DNA of 35,761 nucleotides from NCBI GenBank assembly GCA_044375105.1, contig JBILNK010000021.1:1-35761 (forward strand), in the 5' to 3' direction. This DNA is from JBIKLM01 sp044375105 (GTDB lineage: Bacteria > Planctomycetota > UBA1135 > GCA-002686595). This document shows, piece after piece, positions 22,655 to 31,282 of this stretch. The translations under genes and the position numbers were made by a program. Each line of letters begins with the position of its first letter. The first letter of the stretch is position 1. The notes beneath the pieces are model-generated. The model was not told the DNA's origin. It searched no databases and was given only the letters and a program-made list of their open reading frames with translations.

Positions 22655-24351
22655 TGGATCGGCAGCTTGAAGTCCGGCGCCCGGCAGGGCTGGCGATGCT
22701 TCAAGCAGTAGGGAAAGTTGTAGAGGATGCTGAACAGGGCCTTGAGCAGGATCCAGGGCGCGCCGGGGGTCTTGCGCAGGGACTTGCCGATGCCGATCGT
22801 GCCGGTCGCGTCGGTGATCTGACCCTGTTCCTCGGTGCGCCGGCTGCGCAGGATCACGCGCGTCAGCACCAACCAGGGCAAGCGCAGCAGGTCGGGCAGC
22901 GGTGCGTATTTGAGCTGGGTCAGCCAGGCGTTGCGCGCGTGGAAGAAGAGGCTGCGCTTGCCCATCTGCAGTCCGAAGGGCGTGCTGTGGTAGGTGGTCA
23001 CGCCCGGGTACTGCAGCACGCGGTAGCCCAGGTTCAGCAAGCGGCAGGTCAAGTCGCGCTCGTTGCCGTAGATGAACAGGCGCTCGTCGTAAAAGCCGGC
23101 CTGGCGCAGCTTTTCGGTGTAGGCCAGGCTGCCGCAGCCGCGGAAGGTGCTCATGTAGCGCTCGCGATTGACCGCGGGCGAATCCTTGAAGCTCTGCGGC
23201 ATCTCGGGCTCGACCACCTTGGTCGAGAGGATCGCCGTGCTCTCGGGTTCCTGCAGCAGGCGCCGCGTGGCCCGCTCGAGCCAATCGGGCGGCAGCACCA
23301 CATCGTCGTCGAGGATCGCCAGCAGGGGCGTGGTCACCGAGGCGAAGCCGATGTTGAAGGTCTCGCAGGCCCCGTAGGAGGGATCGGGCATGCGGATCAG
23401 CCGCACGCGGGGGTGCCGCGCGCGGATGGCCGCCACGGTGTCGTCCTTCGAGCAGTTGTCGACCACCACGATCTCGGCGAATGGGTGCGTCTGCTGCTCG
23501 AGGGCGTCCAGGTTGGCAAGCACGTCCTGGCGCTTGTTCCAGGTCGAGATCACCGCGGTGGCGGCGGGCCAGCGGCCGCGGTCCTCCTCTGCGCTGCGCG
23601 CGAACAGCTCGAGGCCGCGCCGGTCCGGGCGCAGGGCGACGATCAGGCACTGGGCCGCGGCCCGGTAAGCGGCCAGGTCGCCAGCCGCCAGGGCGGCAAA
23701 GCCCTCAACGGTTTCGATGCCGGGTTCGGCGATATTGACCGTGCGCGCCCGGTCCACGGCCAGGGACTTGGTCTGCAGATCGTGGTACAGCAGCTGGCTG
23801 GCGAAGCAGTCGATCGCGGCGCGCTTCTTCGGATAGTGCCGCGTGGTGTCGAAAAGCACGTTGGCCTGCACCTGGCTGTTGACCCCATAGAGCAGCGCCA
23901 GGGGCGCCTCCCCGGCCGGCAGACTGGCCAGCAGATCGAGCAGGGCCCGGCTGGCGGCGCGGTGGTCGCCGTGCATCTCCTGGGGCGAGGGTCCGTAGAC
24001 CAGGCGGGGCCGGAAATCGGCCAGTTCCGAGCCGAGCTTCTGGACGAGGTCGGCCTGCTCGCCCAGGCCGCCGTCCGGCAGCCCCAGGAAGCGGTAGTCG
24101 GCGATGCCGAGCACGCGACCAGCCGCCCGGGATTCGGCCTGTCGGACGGCACGGATGTCGGCCGCCGAACGGCCCGGGTCGCCGGCAGCCCCGTCGGTCA
24201 GCACCACCACCCGCACGCGGTCCCCGCGCTCGGCGTGAAAGGCCAGCATCCCGCCGCAGCCGAAGACCTCGTCGTCGGCGTGGGGCGCGATCACCAACAC
24301 GTCGCCGGGCAGGGAGCGCGGATCGAGCAGGGGCGGGAACAGGGCGTTCAC
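22651..24351 (-). CDS. PIG-L/LmbE deacetylase fused to GT2 glycosyltransferase
   Basis: 566 aa, two enzymes in one chain. Residues ~15-240 are a PIG-L/LmbE-type zinc deacetylase: VLVIAPHADDEVFGCGG (18-34) with the metal-binding HxDDE, and the second metal block MHGDH (126-130). Residues ~263-566 are a GT2 glycosyltransferase: ATAVISTWNKRQDVLANL, VVVDNCSKDDT (295-305), ILDDDVVLPPDWL with DDD at 348-350, and RGCGSLAYTEKLRQAGFYDE. PIG-L enzymes remove the N-acetyl group from GlcNAc-linked substrates, so this protein may transfer a HexNAc and deacetylate it, or the reverse; that is inferred. The GTG at 24351 is 19 bp past the previous stop and gives the shortest lead to the deacetylase domain. 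Eight G/C pairs directly precede the start codon. Confidence 0.87.
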   Translation of the reverse strand: MNALFPPLLDPRSLPGDVLVIAPHADDEVFGCGGMLAFHAERGDRVRVVVLTDGAAGDPGRSAADIRAVRQAESRAAGRVLGIADYRFLGLPDGGLGEQADLVQKLGSELADFRPRLVYGPSPQEMHGDHRAASRALLDLLASLPAGEAPLALLYGVNSQVQANVLFDTTRHYPKKRAAIDCFASQLLYHDLQTKSLAVDRARTVNIAEPGIETVEGFAALAAGDLAAYRAAAQCLIVALRPDRRGLELFARSAEEDRGRWPAATAVISTWNKRQDVLANLDALEQQTHPFAEIVVVDNCSKDDTVAAIRARHPRVRLIRMPDPSYGACETFNIGFASVTTPLLAILDDDVVLPPDWLERATRRLLQEPESTAILSTKVVEPEMPQSFKDSPAVNRERYMSTFRGCGSLAYTEKLRQAGFYDERLFIYGNERDLTCRLLNLGYRVLQYPGVTTYHSTPFGLQMGKRSLFFHARNAWLTQLKYAPLPDLLRLPWLVLTRVILRSRRTEEQGQITDATGTIGIGKSLRKTPGAPWILLKALFSILYNFPYCLKHRQPCRAPDFKLPIQ

Positions 24352-24359
24352 GGGGGGGG
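24352..24359. repeat. C8/G8 tract abutting the start codon of the fusion gene
   Basis: In the mRNA eight C run straight into the GTG start of the deacetylase-GT2 gene. A length change would alter the spacing to any upstream ribosome-binding signal. No Shine-Dalgarno is visible here. Confidence 0.5.
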
Positions 24360-24370
24360 TCGGGGACCGT

Positions 24371-25093
24371 TCAGGACCCCAGCAGGGCCAGGTCGTCGGG
24401 GTCGGCGTCCCCGAGGGGCGCAAAAGCCTCGCCGAAGCGCGCGCCCTTGCGCAAGTACAAGGCTCGGTGGGCGTTGAGGCCGGCAATGTGGTGCACCAGC
24501 TCGGTGTGCGCGAGCTGGCTTCCGTGTTGCTCGAGGCCGCGGCGCTTGAGCTCGAAGAGCGCCGAAACGTCGACCACGCGGGTCGGGATCAGCGGGGTCC
24601 AGACCTCGTAGCCAAAGGCCCGCCCGGAGAAGCCTTCCTGGTGCAATGCCGCGCGCACGACCCGGCAGAGCACGTGGTGGTCGAGGTTGTGCTCCCCGAT
24701 CCAGGGGCAATAGACGATCTGGGGAGCGAAGCCGGCCAGCAACCCACGCACGTGGCCGACCGCGGCGCGGAACTCGCCCGGACCCGGCAGGTGCCCCTCC
24801 GGATAGCCTAGGAAGACGTAGTCGCGAAGGCCCAGCTCGGCGCCGCCCGCCCGCGCTTCAGCCTGCCGCAGCCGGGCCAGCTCGGCCCCTCCGGGAGCGC
24901 CCGGCGCCGCTCCCAAGGCCCCGTCGTAAGCCACCACGACGCGCACCGGGTCGCCCTGCGCGGCGTGCAGATGGGCCGTCAGCCCGGCGCCGATCAGGTC
25001 GTCGTCGGGGTGCGGGGCGAAGAGCAACACGCGGCCCGGTTCCGGCCGCTCGAGGGCCTCCGGCAAGGGCGCGCGCTCGGGGCTCGGCTTCAT
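24371..25093 (-). CDS. PIG-L/LmbE-type deacetylase, stand-alone
   Basis: 240 aa zinc-dependent N-deacetylase-like protein. VLLFAPHPDDDLIGAGL (22-38) holds the first metal-binding residues (H28, D31), and GEHNLDHH (133-140) the second histidines. DYVFLGYPEGHLP matches the usual D-Y-x-F-L-G-x-P-D/E-G block of the family. By family, it deacetylates GlcNAc-containing small molecules or lipid-linked sugars. It shares an ATGA overlap with the upstream GT2 gene and lies 19 bp before a second deacetylase fused to a GT2, so the operon makes two distinct deacetylases. No signal peptide; cytoplasmic. Confidence 0.88.
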   Translation of the reverse strand: MKPSPERAPLPEALERPEPGRVLLFAPHPDDDLIGAGLTAHLHAAQGDPVRVVVAYDGALGAAPGAPGGAELARLRQAEARAGGAELGLRDYVFLGYPEGHLPGPGEFRAAVGHVRGLLAGFAPQIVYCPWIGEHNLDHHVLCRVVRAALHQEGFSGRAFGYEVWTPLIPTRVVDVSALFELKRRGLEQHGSQLAHTELVHHIAGLNAHRALYLRKGARFGEAFAPLGDADPDDLALLGS

Positions 25094-26334
25094 CCGCGGG
25101 CGACGAGCGGCCCGGCCGCCAGCGACTGGAGTTCTTCGGGTGTGACCGGCTCGCTGCGGCCCGGCGTCGACTTGAACACCTCGTAGGCGCCCAGCACCTC
25201 GCCGCTGTCGCGGTCCAGGGCGCGTAGGAAATAGCGCCCCGGGAACAACCAGGCCCAAGCCTCCGGGGGGCAGGCCCAGCGCTGGCCCTCCCCCACCGCA
25301 GCGGCCGCCACCAGCCAGTTGGGGGTCAAACCGAGCTCGACCAGGAAGCGCCGCGGTCGGTCGAATTCGAGCTTCGGCCCATCGTCCACCAGCCCCAGAG
25401 ACGCGATCGGGTGGATCGGGGCCACGCCGCGCGCGGCCCAGCGCTGGCCAAGTCCGTTGATGCGCCGCACCAGGGCGGCCACCGGTCGGCCGTAGTGCTT
25501 CTCGTAGAACAAACGGCTGCTGATCTTGTAGCGCCGCGCGCCCTCGCCGGCCTCGAACTCGTCGCCGGCGCCGGAGGAGCGCGACCAATGGTGCAGCACG
25601 GCCGAGCTGTTGACGTGCATCAGCCGATAGCCGCGGCGGCTGAGCTCGCGGAACAGGTCGGTGTCCTCGAAATACAGCGGATAGCGGGGATCCATGGGCT
25701 GCCCCAGTTCCTGCACCACGCCGCGGCGCAGAAAAATGCAGGCCCCGGACAGGAAATCGGACTGGACGGCGCCGGGCTCGACCCACCAGGCCATCGACAG
25801 GCGCACGCGCCTGGCCGCGTAATGGCGCCCGACCCGGGCGAAACGATGCGACAGGTTCAGCAACAGGACGTCCCAAGGCGTGGGCATCAGGTTGCGCGGC
25901 AGGTTGAAGACCTGCCCCGGGTCGATCGTCGCACGCGGATCGACGGCTGCGCACTCGGGATGAGCGGCGAGGTATTCGAGCAGCGGCTCGACGGAGCCCG
26001 GGAGGAAGTAGAGATCCGGGTTCAGGATCGCCACGAAGTCCTCTGGGCCGCCTGAGGTCTGGGCGTAGGCCAGGTTGATGCCGCCCGCATACCCGAGGTT
26101 TTGGTCGGAGCGCAGCACGCGCACGCCCAGGGACTCGATCTCAGCCAGGTACTCGCGCTGGTCGCGGGGCGATTTGTTGTCGACCACGACCAGGTCGAGG
26201 GTCTCGCGGGGCCGGCCGGAACGGGTCCAGTCGGCGATCAGCGAACGCACGCAACCGACGGCGAAGGCGCCGCTGTTGTAGTTGACCACGAGCGCCGCCA
26301 GGCGCCGGTCGCGGGGCACGTCCGCCGGCGCCAT
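25090..26334 (-). CDS. GT2-family glycosyltransferase with C-terminal extension
   Basis: 414 aa. GT-A core: LAALVVNYNSGAFAVGCVRS (12-31), VVVDNKSPRD, DQNLGYAGGIN, metal site NPD (105-107) and the acceptor block YFEDTDLFRELSRRGY (221-236); this resembles rhamnosyltransferase-like GT2 enzymes of O-antigen clusters. After the core (~residue 300) follows an extra ~110-residue region with many Trp, Phe and Arg (FPGRYFLRALDRDSGEVLGA) of no family I recognise. The ATG at 26334 overlaps the Wzt stop by one base (TGATG), and its own stop overlaps the deacetylase start (ATGA), so it is tightly embedded in the export operon. Confidence 0.87.
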   Translation of the reverse strand: MAPADVPRDRRLAALVVNYNSGAFAVGCVRSLIADWTRSGRPRETLDLVVVDNKSPRDQREYLAEIESLGVRVLRSDQNLGYAGGINLAYAQTSGGPEDFVAILNPDLYFLPGSVEPLLEYLAAHPECAAVDPRATIDPGQVFNLPRNLMPTPWDVLLLNLSHRFARVGRHYAARRVRLSMAWWVEPGAVQSDFLSGACIFLRRGVVQELGQPMDPRYPLYFEDTDLFRELSRRGYRLMHVNSSAVLHHWSRSSGAGDEFEAGEGARRYKISSRLFYEKHYGRPVAALVRRINGLGQRWAARGVAPIHPIASLGLVDDGPKLEFDRPRRFLVELGLTPNWLVAAAAVGEGQRWACPPEAWAWLFPGRYFLRALDRDSGEVLGAYEVFKSTPGRSEPVTPEELQSLAAGPLVARG

Positions 26335-27623
26335 CAGCCGGCCTTGGGCGCCGCACCGGCGGCCTGCGGCTGGGGCCGCGGCAATTGCTCGCCCAGACGC
26401 CAGCGGTGCTCCATCAGCACCATGCCCACCTGCTTGGTGGCGGTACGGATGACCAGGTTCTCGGGCAGCAGGTACTCCTGGTACTTGTGGATCCCGCCGC
26501 CATCCAACAGGATCACGGGCACCAGCAGCTGACCGGAGAGCAGCTGGATGTTGGGCAGCTCGAGTACCGCGCAGCCGCCGCTGCCCTCGAGGGCTAGTCC
26601 GTCCAGGTGCGTGCCCATGCCGCCGCAGGTGGTCATGTCCTGGCGCATGAACAGCACTCCCAGATTGAGCTTGTGCTCGGCCGGATCGGGGTTCTGCCAC
26701 CACACCCGCAGCTCGAGCGAGTCCCCGGTCGTGATCTGATAGACCTCCTCCTCGGTCCCCTGCCGATAAAGCCGCGCGTCGAGGATGCGCGGCAGTCGGC
26801 TCGTATCCGCGGTGGATTCCGAGTGGATCGCCGTCTGGACCGTGGGCAGCGAATTGCCGACCACGTCGCCGCGCTCGCCGATGTGATCGCGCTGGAACGC
26901 GGTGTATTCGTTGGTCACGAAGACCGAATCGCCGAAGGCGGCCTGCTCGCCCTTGCGCAGCCAGATGGCCTGATCGCAGAGCTGGCGCACGTCGTACAGC
27001 GAGTGGCTGCAGAACAGGATCGTCTTGCCGCGGCGCTTGAAGTCGTAGATCTTGTCGACGCACTTCTTCTGGAAGTACATGTCGCCGACCGCGAAGACCT
27101 CGTCGATGATCAGGATCTCGGGATCGACCGCCACGGCGATCGCGAAGCCGAGGCGCAGGCCCATGCCGGAGCTGTAGGTGCGCACGGGCTGGTCGATGTA
27201 TTCGCCCAGTTCGGCGAAATCGATGATCTCGCCGACCTTGGCCTGCATCTCCTTGCGCGTGAACCCCATCATGATGCCGTTCATGAAGATGTTCCCGCGC
27301 CCGCTGAAGTCCAGGTGGAATCCGGCGCCCAGCTCGAGCAGGCTGGCCACCTTGCCCGCCAAGCGATAGCGGCCTTTGGTCGGGGCCGTGATGCCCGAGA
27401 GCACCTTCATCAGCGTGGACTTGCCGGCGCCGTTGGCGCCCACCAGGCCCATCGAGGAGCCCCGTTGCAGGCTGAAGTTGATGTTCTTGAGCGACCAGAA
27501 CTGGTCGTGGCGCCGCAGGCGGCCCAGGCTGCCGGCCTCGAGGATGCGATCGAGCGGCGTGCGATACCGGCGATAGGCCTTGAACAGGCCCTCGACCTCG
27601 ACGGCGATGCGCGGGTTGGCCAT
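26334..27623 (-). CDS. wzt: Wzt-type ATPase of a polysaccharide ABC exporter
   Basis: 429 aa nucleotide-binding subunit. Walker A GANGAGKST (62-70), signature YSSGMGLRLGFA (150-161), Walker B EILIIDEVFAVGD (169-181), switch histidine in LFCSHSLYD. This is the layout of O-antigen/teichoic-acid exporters (E-V-x-A-V-G-D). After ~residue 260 comes a C-terminal domain of ~150 aa (LELRVWWQNPDPAEHKLNLG, VLELPNIQLLSGQ) resembling the Wzt_C carbohydrate-binding domain, which in known systems recognises the finished, capped glycan before export. It is 3 bp after the Wzm stop. The ending is a short Pro/Ala/Gln tail. The glycan is probably assembled on undecaprenyl pyrophosphate in the cytoplasm and exported here. 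Confidence 0.93.
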   Translation of the reverse strand: MANPRIAVEVEGLFKAYRRYRTPLDRILEAGSLGRLRRHDQFWSLKNINFSLQRGSSMGLVGANGAGKSTLMKVLSGITAPTKGRYRLAGKVASLLELGAGFHLDFSGRGNIFMNGIMMGFTRKEMQAKVGEIIDFAELGEYIDQPVRTYSSGMGLRLGFAIAVAVDPEILIIDEVFAVGDMYFQKKCVDKIYDFKRRGKTILFCSHSLYDVRQLCDQAIWLRKGEQAAFGDSVFVTNEYTAFQRDHIGERGDVVGNSLPTVQTAIHSESTADTSRLPRILDARLYRQGTEEEVYQITTGDSLELRVWWQNPDPAEHKLNLGVLFMRQDMTTCGGMGTHLDGLALEGSGGCAVLELPNIQLLSGQLLVPVILLDGGGIHKYQEYLLPENLVIRTATKQVGMVLMEHRWRLGEQLPRPQPQAAGAAPKAG

Positions 27624-27626
27624 GGA

Positions 27627-28613
27627 TCAGACCTCGTCGGCGAAGCGCCGCTGGCTGCGCTGGAAGAACAGATGCCCGAGCACGAAGGCCCCGCCGGCCC
27701 AGGCGGCGACGTAGCCGATCGAGCTCCACAGATGGTCCGGGCCTTGGAAGGCGATCTCGGGCTGGGCCGACATCAGCGCGTAGCGCCAGGCGTAGACCAG
27801 GTGGTAGAGCGGATTGAGCTCGAGGTACGGCAGGAACGGGCCGATGTCGGGCAGCACCTTGACGCTGGGCACCCAGAAGATCGGCGTGATGAACATCCAG
27901 ACCGTCGACAGCAGGCTGACCAGCTGCATGGTGTCGCGCAGGAACACCTGCATGGTCGCCAGCAGCAGGCCCAAGCCGTAGGCGAACAGCACCTGGATCA
28001 GCAGCAAGAGCGGCACCAGCCCGAGTCCCCAGCCGGGCACGATCCAGACCAGCGGCGTGGCCAGCAGGAACACCGCGATGCCGAACAGCATCGTGACCGT
28101 GCTGACCAGCACGCAGTTGAGCGGCAAGAGCTCCGTCGGGAAGGACAGCTTCTTGATCAGGTTGCCGTTGTCTACGATCACGCTGCCGGCGCGCAGCATG
28201 CCCTCGGCGAAACCCGTCCAGGACAGGATGCCCACGAACATGTACACGCCCATGGCCGCTTCGAATTGCTCGGGCAGCTCCGGGAAGCGCATCGCCAGGA
28301 GCTTGGTGAACACGAAGTAGTACACGGTGAACATGAACACCGGGTACAAGAGGGGCCAGGCCCAGCCGAGCAGCGTGCCGGAGAAGCGTGCCTCGAGTTC
28401 GCGCCGCACCGAGGAGCCCACCAGGTCGCGATGGCGCCAGGCGGTCAGGGGGAAGGTCGCGAGCCGGCGCAGGTATTCGGCCGGCCCCTGGGGCTCGGAG
28501 GTCACCCAGGACGGCTCCGCGCGGGTCGCCGCGGCGCCGCGGGTCCCGGCGTCAGCGGCGCTGAGCGGTGCCGGGGCGGGCTCTGCCGCGCTGGAGGCGT
28601 CTCGGGAGGTCAT
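27627..28613 (-). CDS. wzm: Wzm-type permease of a polysaccharide ABC exporter
   Basis: 328 aa ABC-2 type membrane subunit. The sequence RRELEARFSGTLLGWAWPLL precedes the first membrane helix, as in Wzm/TagG/KpsM proteins; about six hydrophobic helices follow (e.g. FMFTVYYFVFTKLLAM, VLVSTVTMLFGIAVFLLATP, FAYGLGLLLATMQVF), with the family block FLRDTMQLVSLLSTVWMFITPIF and the periplasmic-side LNPLYHLVYAWR. The ~55-residue N-terminus is an Ala/Pro/Ser-rich soluble lead. The ATG at 28613 is preferred because a GGGGA lies about 10 nt upstream; an in-frame ATG at 28646 would add 11 residues. It is the first gene of the polysaccharide operon, with Wzt 3 bp downstream. Confidence 0.92.
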   Translation of the reverse strand: MTSRDASSAAEPAPAPLSAADAGTRGAAATRAEPSWVTSEPQGPAEYLRRLATFPLTAWRHRDLVGSSVRRELEARFSGTLLGWAWPLLYPVFMFTVYYFVFTKLLAMRFPELPEQFEAAMGVYMFVGILSWTGFAEGMLRAGSVIVDNGNLIKKLSFPTELLPLNCVLVSTVTMLFGIAVFLLATPLVWIVPGWGLGLVPLLLLIQVLFAYGLGLLLATMQVFLRDTMQLVSLLSTVWMFITPIFWVPSVKVLPDIGPFLPYLELNPLYHLVYAWRYALMSAQPEIAFQGPDHLWSSIGYVAAWAGGAFVLGHLFFQRSQRRFADEV

Positions 28614-28766
28614 GGAGCGGGCCGTCCCCGGGGGGTGGGGAGGCATGGGCTCGGGGAGCGGGGGCCGGTGAGGTGAAGGGAGCTGCGAGGGTCGGGACGG
28701 GGCGAGGGCACGGGCGCCCGCGGGTCGAGCGGGGCGGAAGGGTCGGCGCCCCAGGGGCGCACGGCC

Positions 28767-29276
28767 TCAGCCCTGCTTGAGGGGCTCGCCCAACAGGGCC
28801 AGCATCTTCTGCAGAAGGATATCCGCTGCGACGGTGTCCTCCGGCCGCCACTCCCATTCTGCCAGGCTGATGTCGAGCGGGTCGGAAAGGTTCACGTTGG
28901 CTTGGACCTGGACGCGCACCTGCAACCGGTAGCGGCCGGTGGAAAGCGGTTCCAGGCTGGCCTCGGCCCGCTTGCGCTGGCCGTCGCCGCGGAAGGGGGC
29001 CAGGCTGACCTTCCATTGGCTCAGGACCCGGCCGGCGGTGGTGTCGAGGCCCGTGCCGATCTGGTAGCCCTGGGATTCGAAGGCCTGCGCGGCGACCTCG
29101 AGGCCCAGGCGCCGGCTGGCGATCGAGGCCTCGGCCTCCGACCAGCTCGGATCGGGCTCCCGCGGCGTCAGACAGGCGCTGAGCAAGAGGGCCGGCAAGG
29201 CGGCCGGAAACCAGCGCTTGCGGCGGGGCGCCGGGGTGCCGGGCGGCGGACAGAGGTCGGGGGGGCGAGGGCGCAT
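28767..29276 (-). CDS. small predicted lipoprotein of unknown function
   Basis: 169 aa. A long basic/proline-rich start (MRPRPPDLCPPPGTPAPRRK) precedes a hydrophobic core and lipobox LLSAC (C35), so a lipid-modified protein after cleavage is likely. The mature part (~135 aa) alternates helix and strand: EVAAQAFESQGYQIGTGLDT, GRVLSQWKVSLAPF, YRLQVRVQVQANVNL, ending in a helix (ILLQKMLALLGEPL). The 'helix, then residue pairs turning into a strand ending in W' pattern is reminiscent of small outer-membrane assembly lipoproteins, but I cannot assign a family. It lies between der (127 bp upstream) and the Wzm operon (~150 bp downstream) on the same strand, so any functional link is unproven. Confidence 0.7.
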   Translation of the reverse strand: MRPRPPDLCPPPGTPAPRRKRWFPAALPALLLSACLTPREPDPSWSEAEASIASRRLGLEVAAQAFESQGYQIGTGLDTTAGRVLSQWKVSLAPFRGDGQRKRAEASLEPLSTGRYRLQVRVQVQANVNLSDPLDISLAEWEWRPEDTVAADILLQKMLALLGEPLKQG

Positions 29277-29403
29277 GTCAAGCGGGGGGAAGCGGCCGTT
29301 GGTCCGGGGGTCAGCGCCGGCCGCCGTCGGGCCAGACGCCGGGCGAGGTCGGTCGGAGGGCGCCGAACCCGCGCTGCGCCGGACCGAGGTCGGGGGCGGC
29401 CCG

Positions 29404-30774
29404 TCAATCGGGCAGGTCCTCGGGCTCGCTGTTCTTGTCGCGCAGGACCAGGTGCAGGGGCACCTCCTTGAAGGGCAGGTCCTCGCGCAGGCGGTTCTCG
29501 AGGTAGCGCAGGTATTGCTTGCCGATCAGGCGCTTGTCGTTGACGAACAAGACGATCGTGGGCGGCGTGCGATCGGCCTGGGTGGCGTAATGGATGCGCA
29601 CGCGGTGGCCGCGGGAGTCGGGGCTGCGGCCCTCCAGGGCACGCGCCAGGACCCGATTGAGCTCGCCGGTGCCGACGCGCAGGTGGGCCTGGTGGTGCAG
29701 GTCGCGGGCCAGGCCGAGCACCCGATCGACCTGGAAGCCCTCCTTGGCGGACAACAGCGCCAGGGGCGCATAGGGGATCCCGGGCAGCTGGGAATGCAGG
29801 TACTCGGCCAGCTGCTCCGAGGTCATGCGCTCACGGCACAGGTCCCACTTGTTGGCCCCCAAGATGAAGGGCTTGTGGTGATCGACGATGTAGCGCACCA
29901 GGCGCTTTTCGATGCCGGACAGCGGCTGGCTGGCGTCGAACAGCAGCAGCACCACGTCTGCGCGGCGGATCGCGCGATGCGAGCGGCTGTCGGCGAAGAA
30001 CTCGATCGCGTCCTCGAAGCTGCTCTTCTTCCTGAGACCGGCGGTGTCGATCAACACCCAGGTCTCGCCCTCCTGTTCGAGCACCACGTCGACCGCGTCG
30101 CGGGTGGTGCCCGGCCGCTCGGAGACGATCATGCGCTCCTCGCGGGCCGCGCTGTTGACGAAAGTCGATTTGCCGGCATTGCGCCGCCCGACGATCGCCA
30201 AGCGCAGGCTGGGGTCGAGCCGCTGGTCGCCGCTGACCGGCGGCGGCAGCACCGCGTCGAGGGCGCGCATCAGCACTTCGATGCCCTCGCCGTTCTGGGC
30301 GCTGATCGGCAGCGGATCGCCGCCCACGCCGAGCTGTCTGAATTGGTCGACCTCCCAGAGCTGGCGATCGCCCTCGGCCTTGTTGGCCACCAGCAGCACC
30401 GGGATCGACAAGCCGCGCAGGCGCTCGGCGACCTGCCGGTCGAGGGGCGTCAGGCCGCTGCGTACATCGACCAGGAACAGCACCGCCTGGGAGGAGAGCA
30501 CCGCCGCCTGCACCTGCGCTTCGACGTGCGGAGACAGGTCGTCGCGATCGACGATGCCGATGCCCCCGGTGTCCATGAACTCGACCGTGCGCTCGCCTTC
30601 GTGGCCCTGGATCTGGGCGCGCACGGCGACGCGATCGCGGGTCACGCCCTCGGTGGGCTCGACGATCGACACGCGGCTGTTGACCAGCCGGTTCAGCAAG
30701 GTCGACTTGCCCACGTTCGGGCGCCCGACGATGGCGACGCGCGGCGGTGCTGTGCTATGGACCGGTTGGGACAT
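29404..30774 (-). CDS. der: Der (EngA) double GTPase
   Basis: 456 aa ribosome-assembly GTPase acting on the 50S subunit. Two GTPase domains in tandem. G1: GRPNVGKST (17-25), switch TEGVTRDR, DTGG (68-71), NKAE (131-134). G2: GRRNAGKST (196-204), GTTRDAVD, DTAG (243-246), NKWD (308-311). The C-terminal KH-like domain runs from ~360 to 445 (RVRIHYATQADRTPPTIVLF, RYLENRLRE). The second P-loop has RRNAGKS instead of the usual RPNVGKS, which keeps the essential Gly-Lys-Ser. Length is normal. The ATG at 30774 is preceded by a gene-free 508 bp, so der probably has its own promoter. Confidence 0.97.
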   Translation of the reverse strand: MSQPVHSTAPPRVAIVGRPNVGKSTLLNRLVNSRVSIVEPTEGVTRDRVAVRAQIQGHEGERTVEFMDTGGIGIVDRDDLSPHVEAQVQAAVLSSQAVLFLVDVRSGLTPLDRQVAERLRGLSIPVLLVANKAEGDRQLWEVDQFRQLGVGGDPLPISAQNGEGIEVLMRALDAVLPPPVSGDQRLDPSLRLAIVGRRNAGKSTFVNSAAREERMIVSERPGTTRDAVDVVLEQEGETWVLIDTAGLRKKSSFEDAIEFFADSRSHRAIRRADVVLLLFDASQPLSGIEKRLVRYIVDHHKPFILGANKWDLCRERMTSEQLAEYLHSQLPGIPYAPLALLSAKEGFQVDRVLGLARDLHHQAHLRVGTGELNRVLARALEGRSPDSRGHRVRIHYATQADRTPPTIVLFVNDKRLIGKQYLRYLENRLREDLPFKEVPLHLVLRDKNSEPEDLPD

Positions 30775-31282
30775 TCCGCTCGGGAGCTAAACCGGCAGAC
30801 TAGCAAGCCCGGGCCCCTGGCCGGCCCCCCGGGACGGCTTCCCGCGTTGGTTCGGCCGGTTCTCCGGCCTCGGTCCCCCGCTCCGCAGGCAAGCCGGTCC
30901 CAAGACGCGGGCGGGCTAGAGGGGGAATGCCCCGCACTCCACGCCGCCAGGGCGCGGGTCTCGGGGCCCCCCGCGTGGCCGCCGGCTGGCCGGCCCAAGA
31001 ACCGGCGCAGGGCAACGCTCACGGCTGGGCCGAAGGCTGATGTGCTCGTGCTGCGGATCTCCCGGCGCTCGCCCGGCCAGCCGAGTGCGCGGGCGCCCCT
31101 GAGAGGCCACGGACACAAGCCGCACGGCCCCGCAGGATCCCGGCGGTGCACGGGCGGCAGCCGAGCCGACCCGCGTCGGGCACGCCGAAATGCGCGCCTC
31201 GACCGGATAGCAACCGAGCGTCTGCGCTCCCAGCGCGCCAGGCGCCGGCCAGCGGCCGGACACCCGCGCCTCCCCAGGCCCG
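30775..31282. other. 508-bp gene-free region between queE and der
   Basis: No ORF here looks like protein and no RNA gene was recognised. It is likely to contain the der promoter and the end of the queE transcript. I looked for a copy of the dispersed repeat after the queE stop and found none that aligns. Confidence 0.4.
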
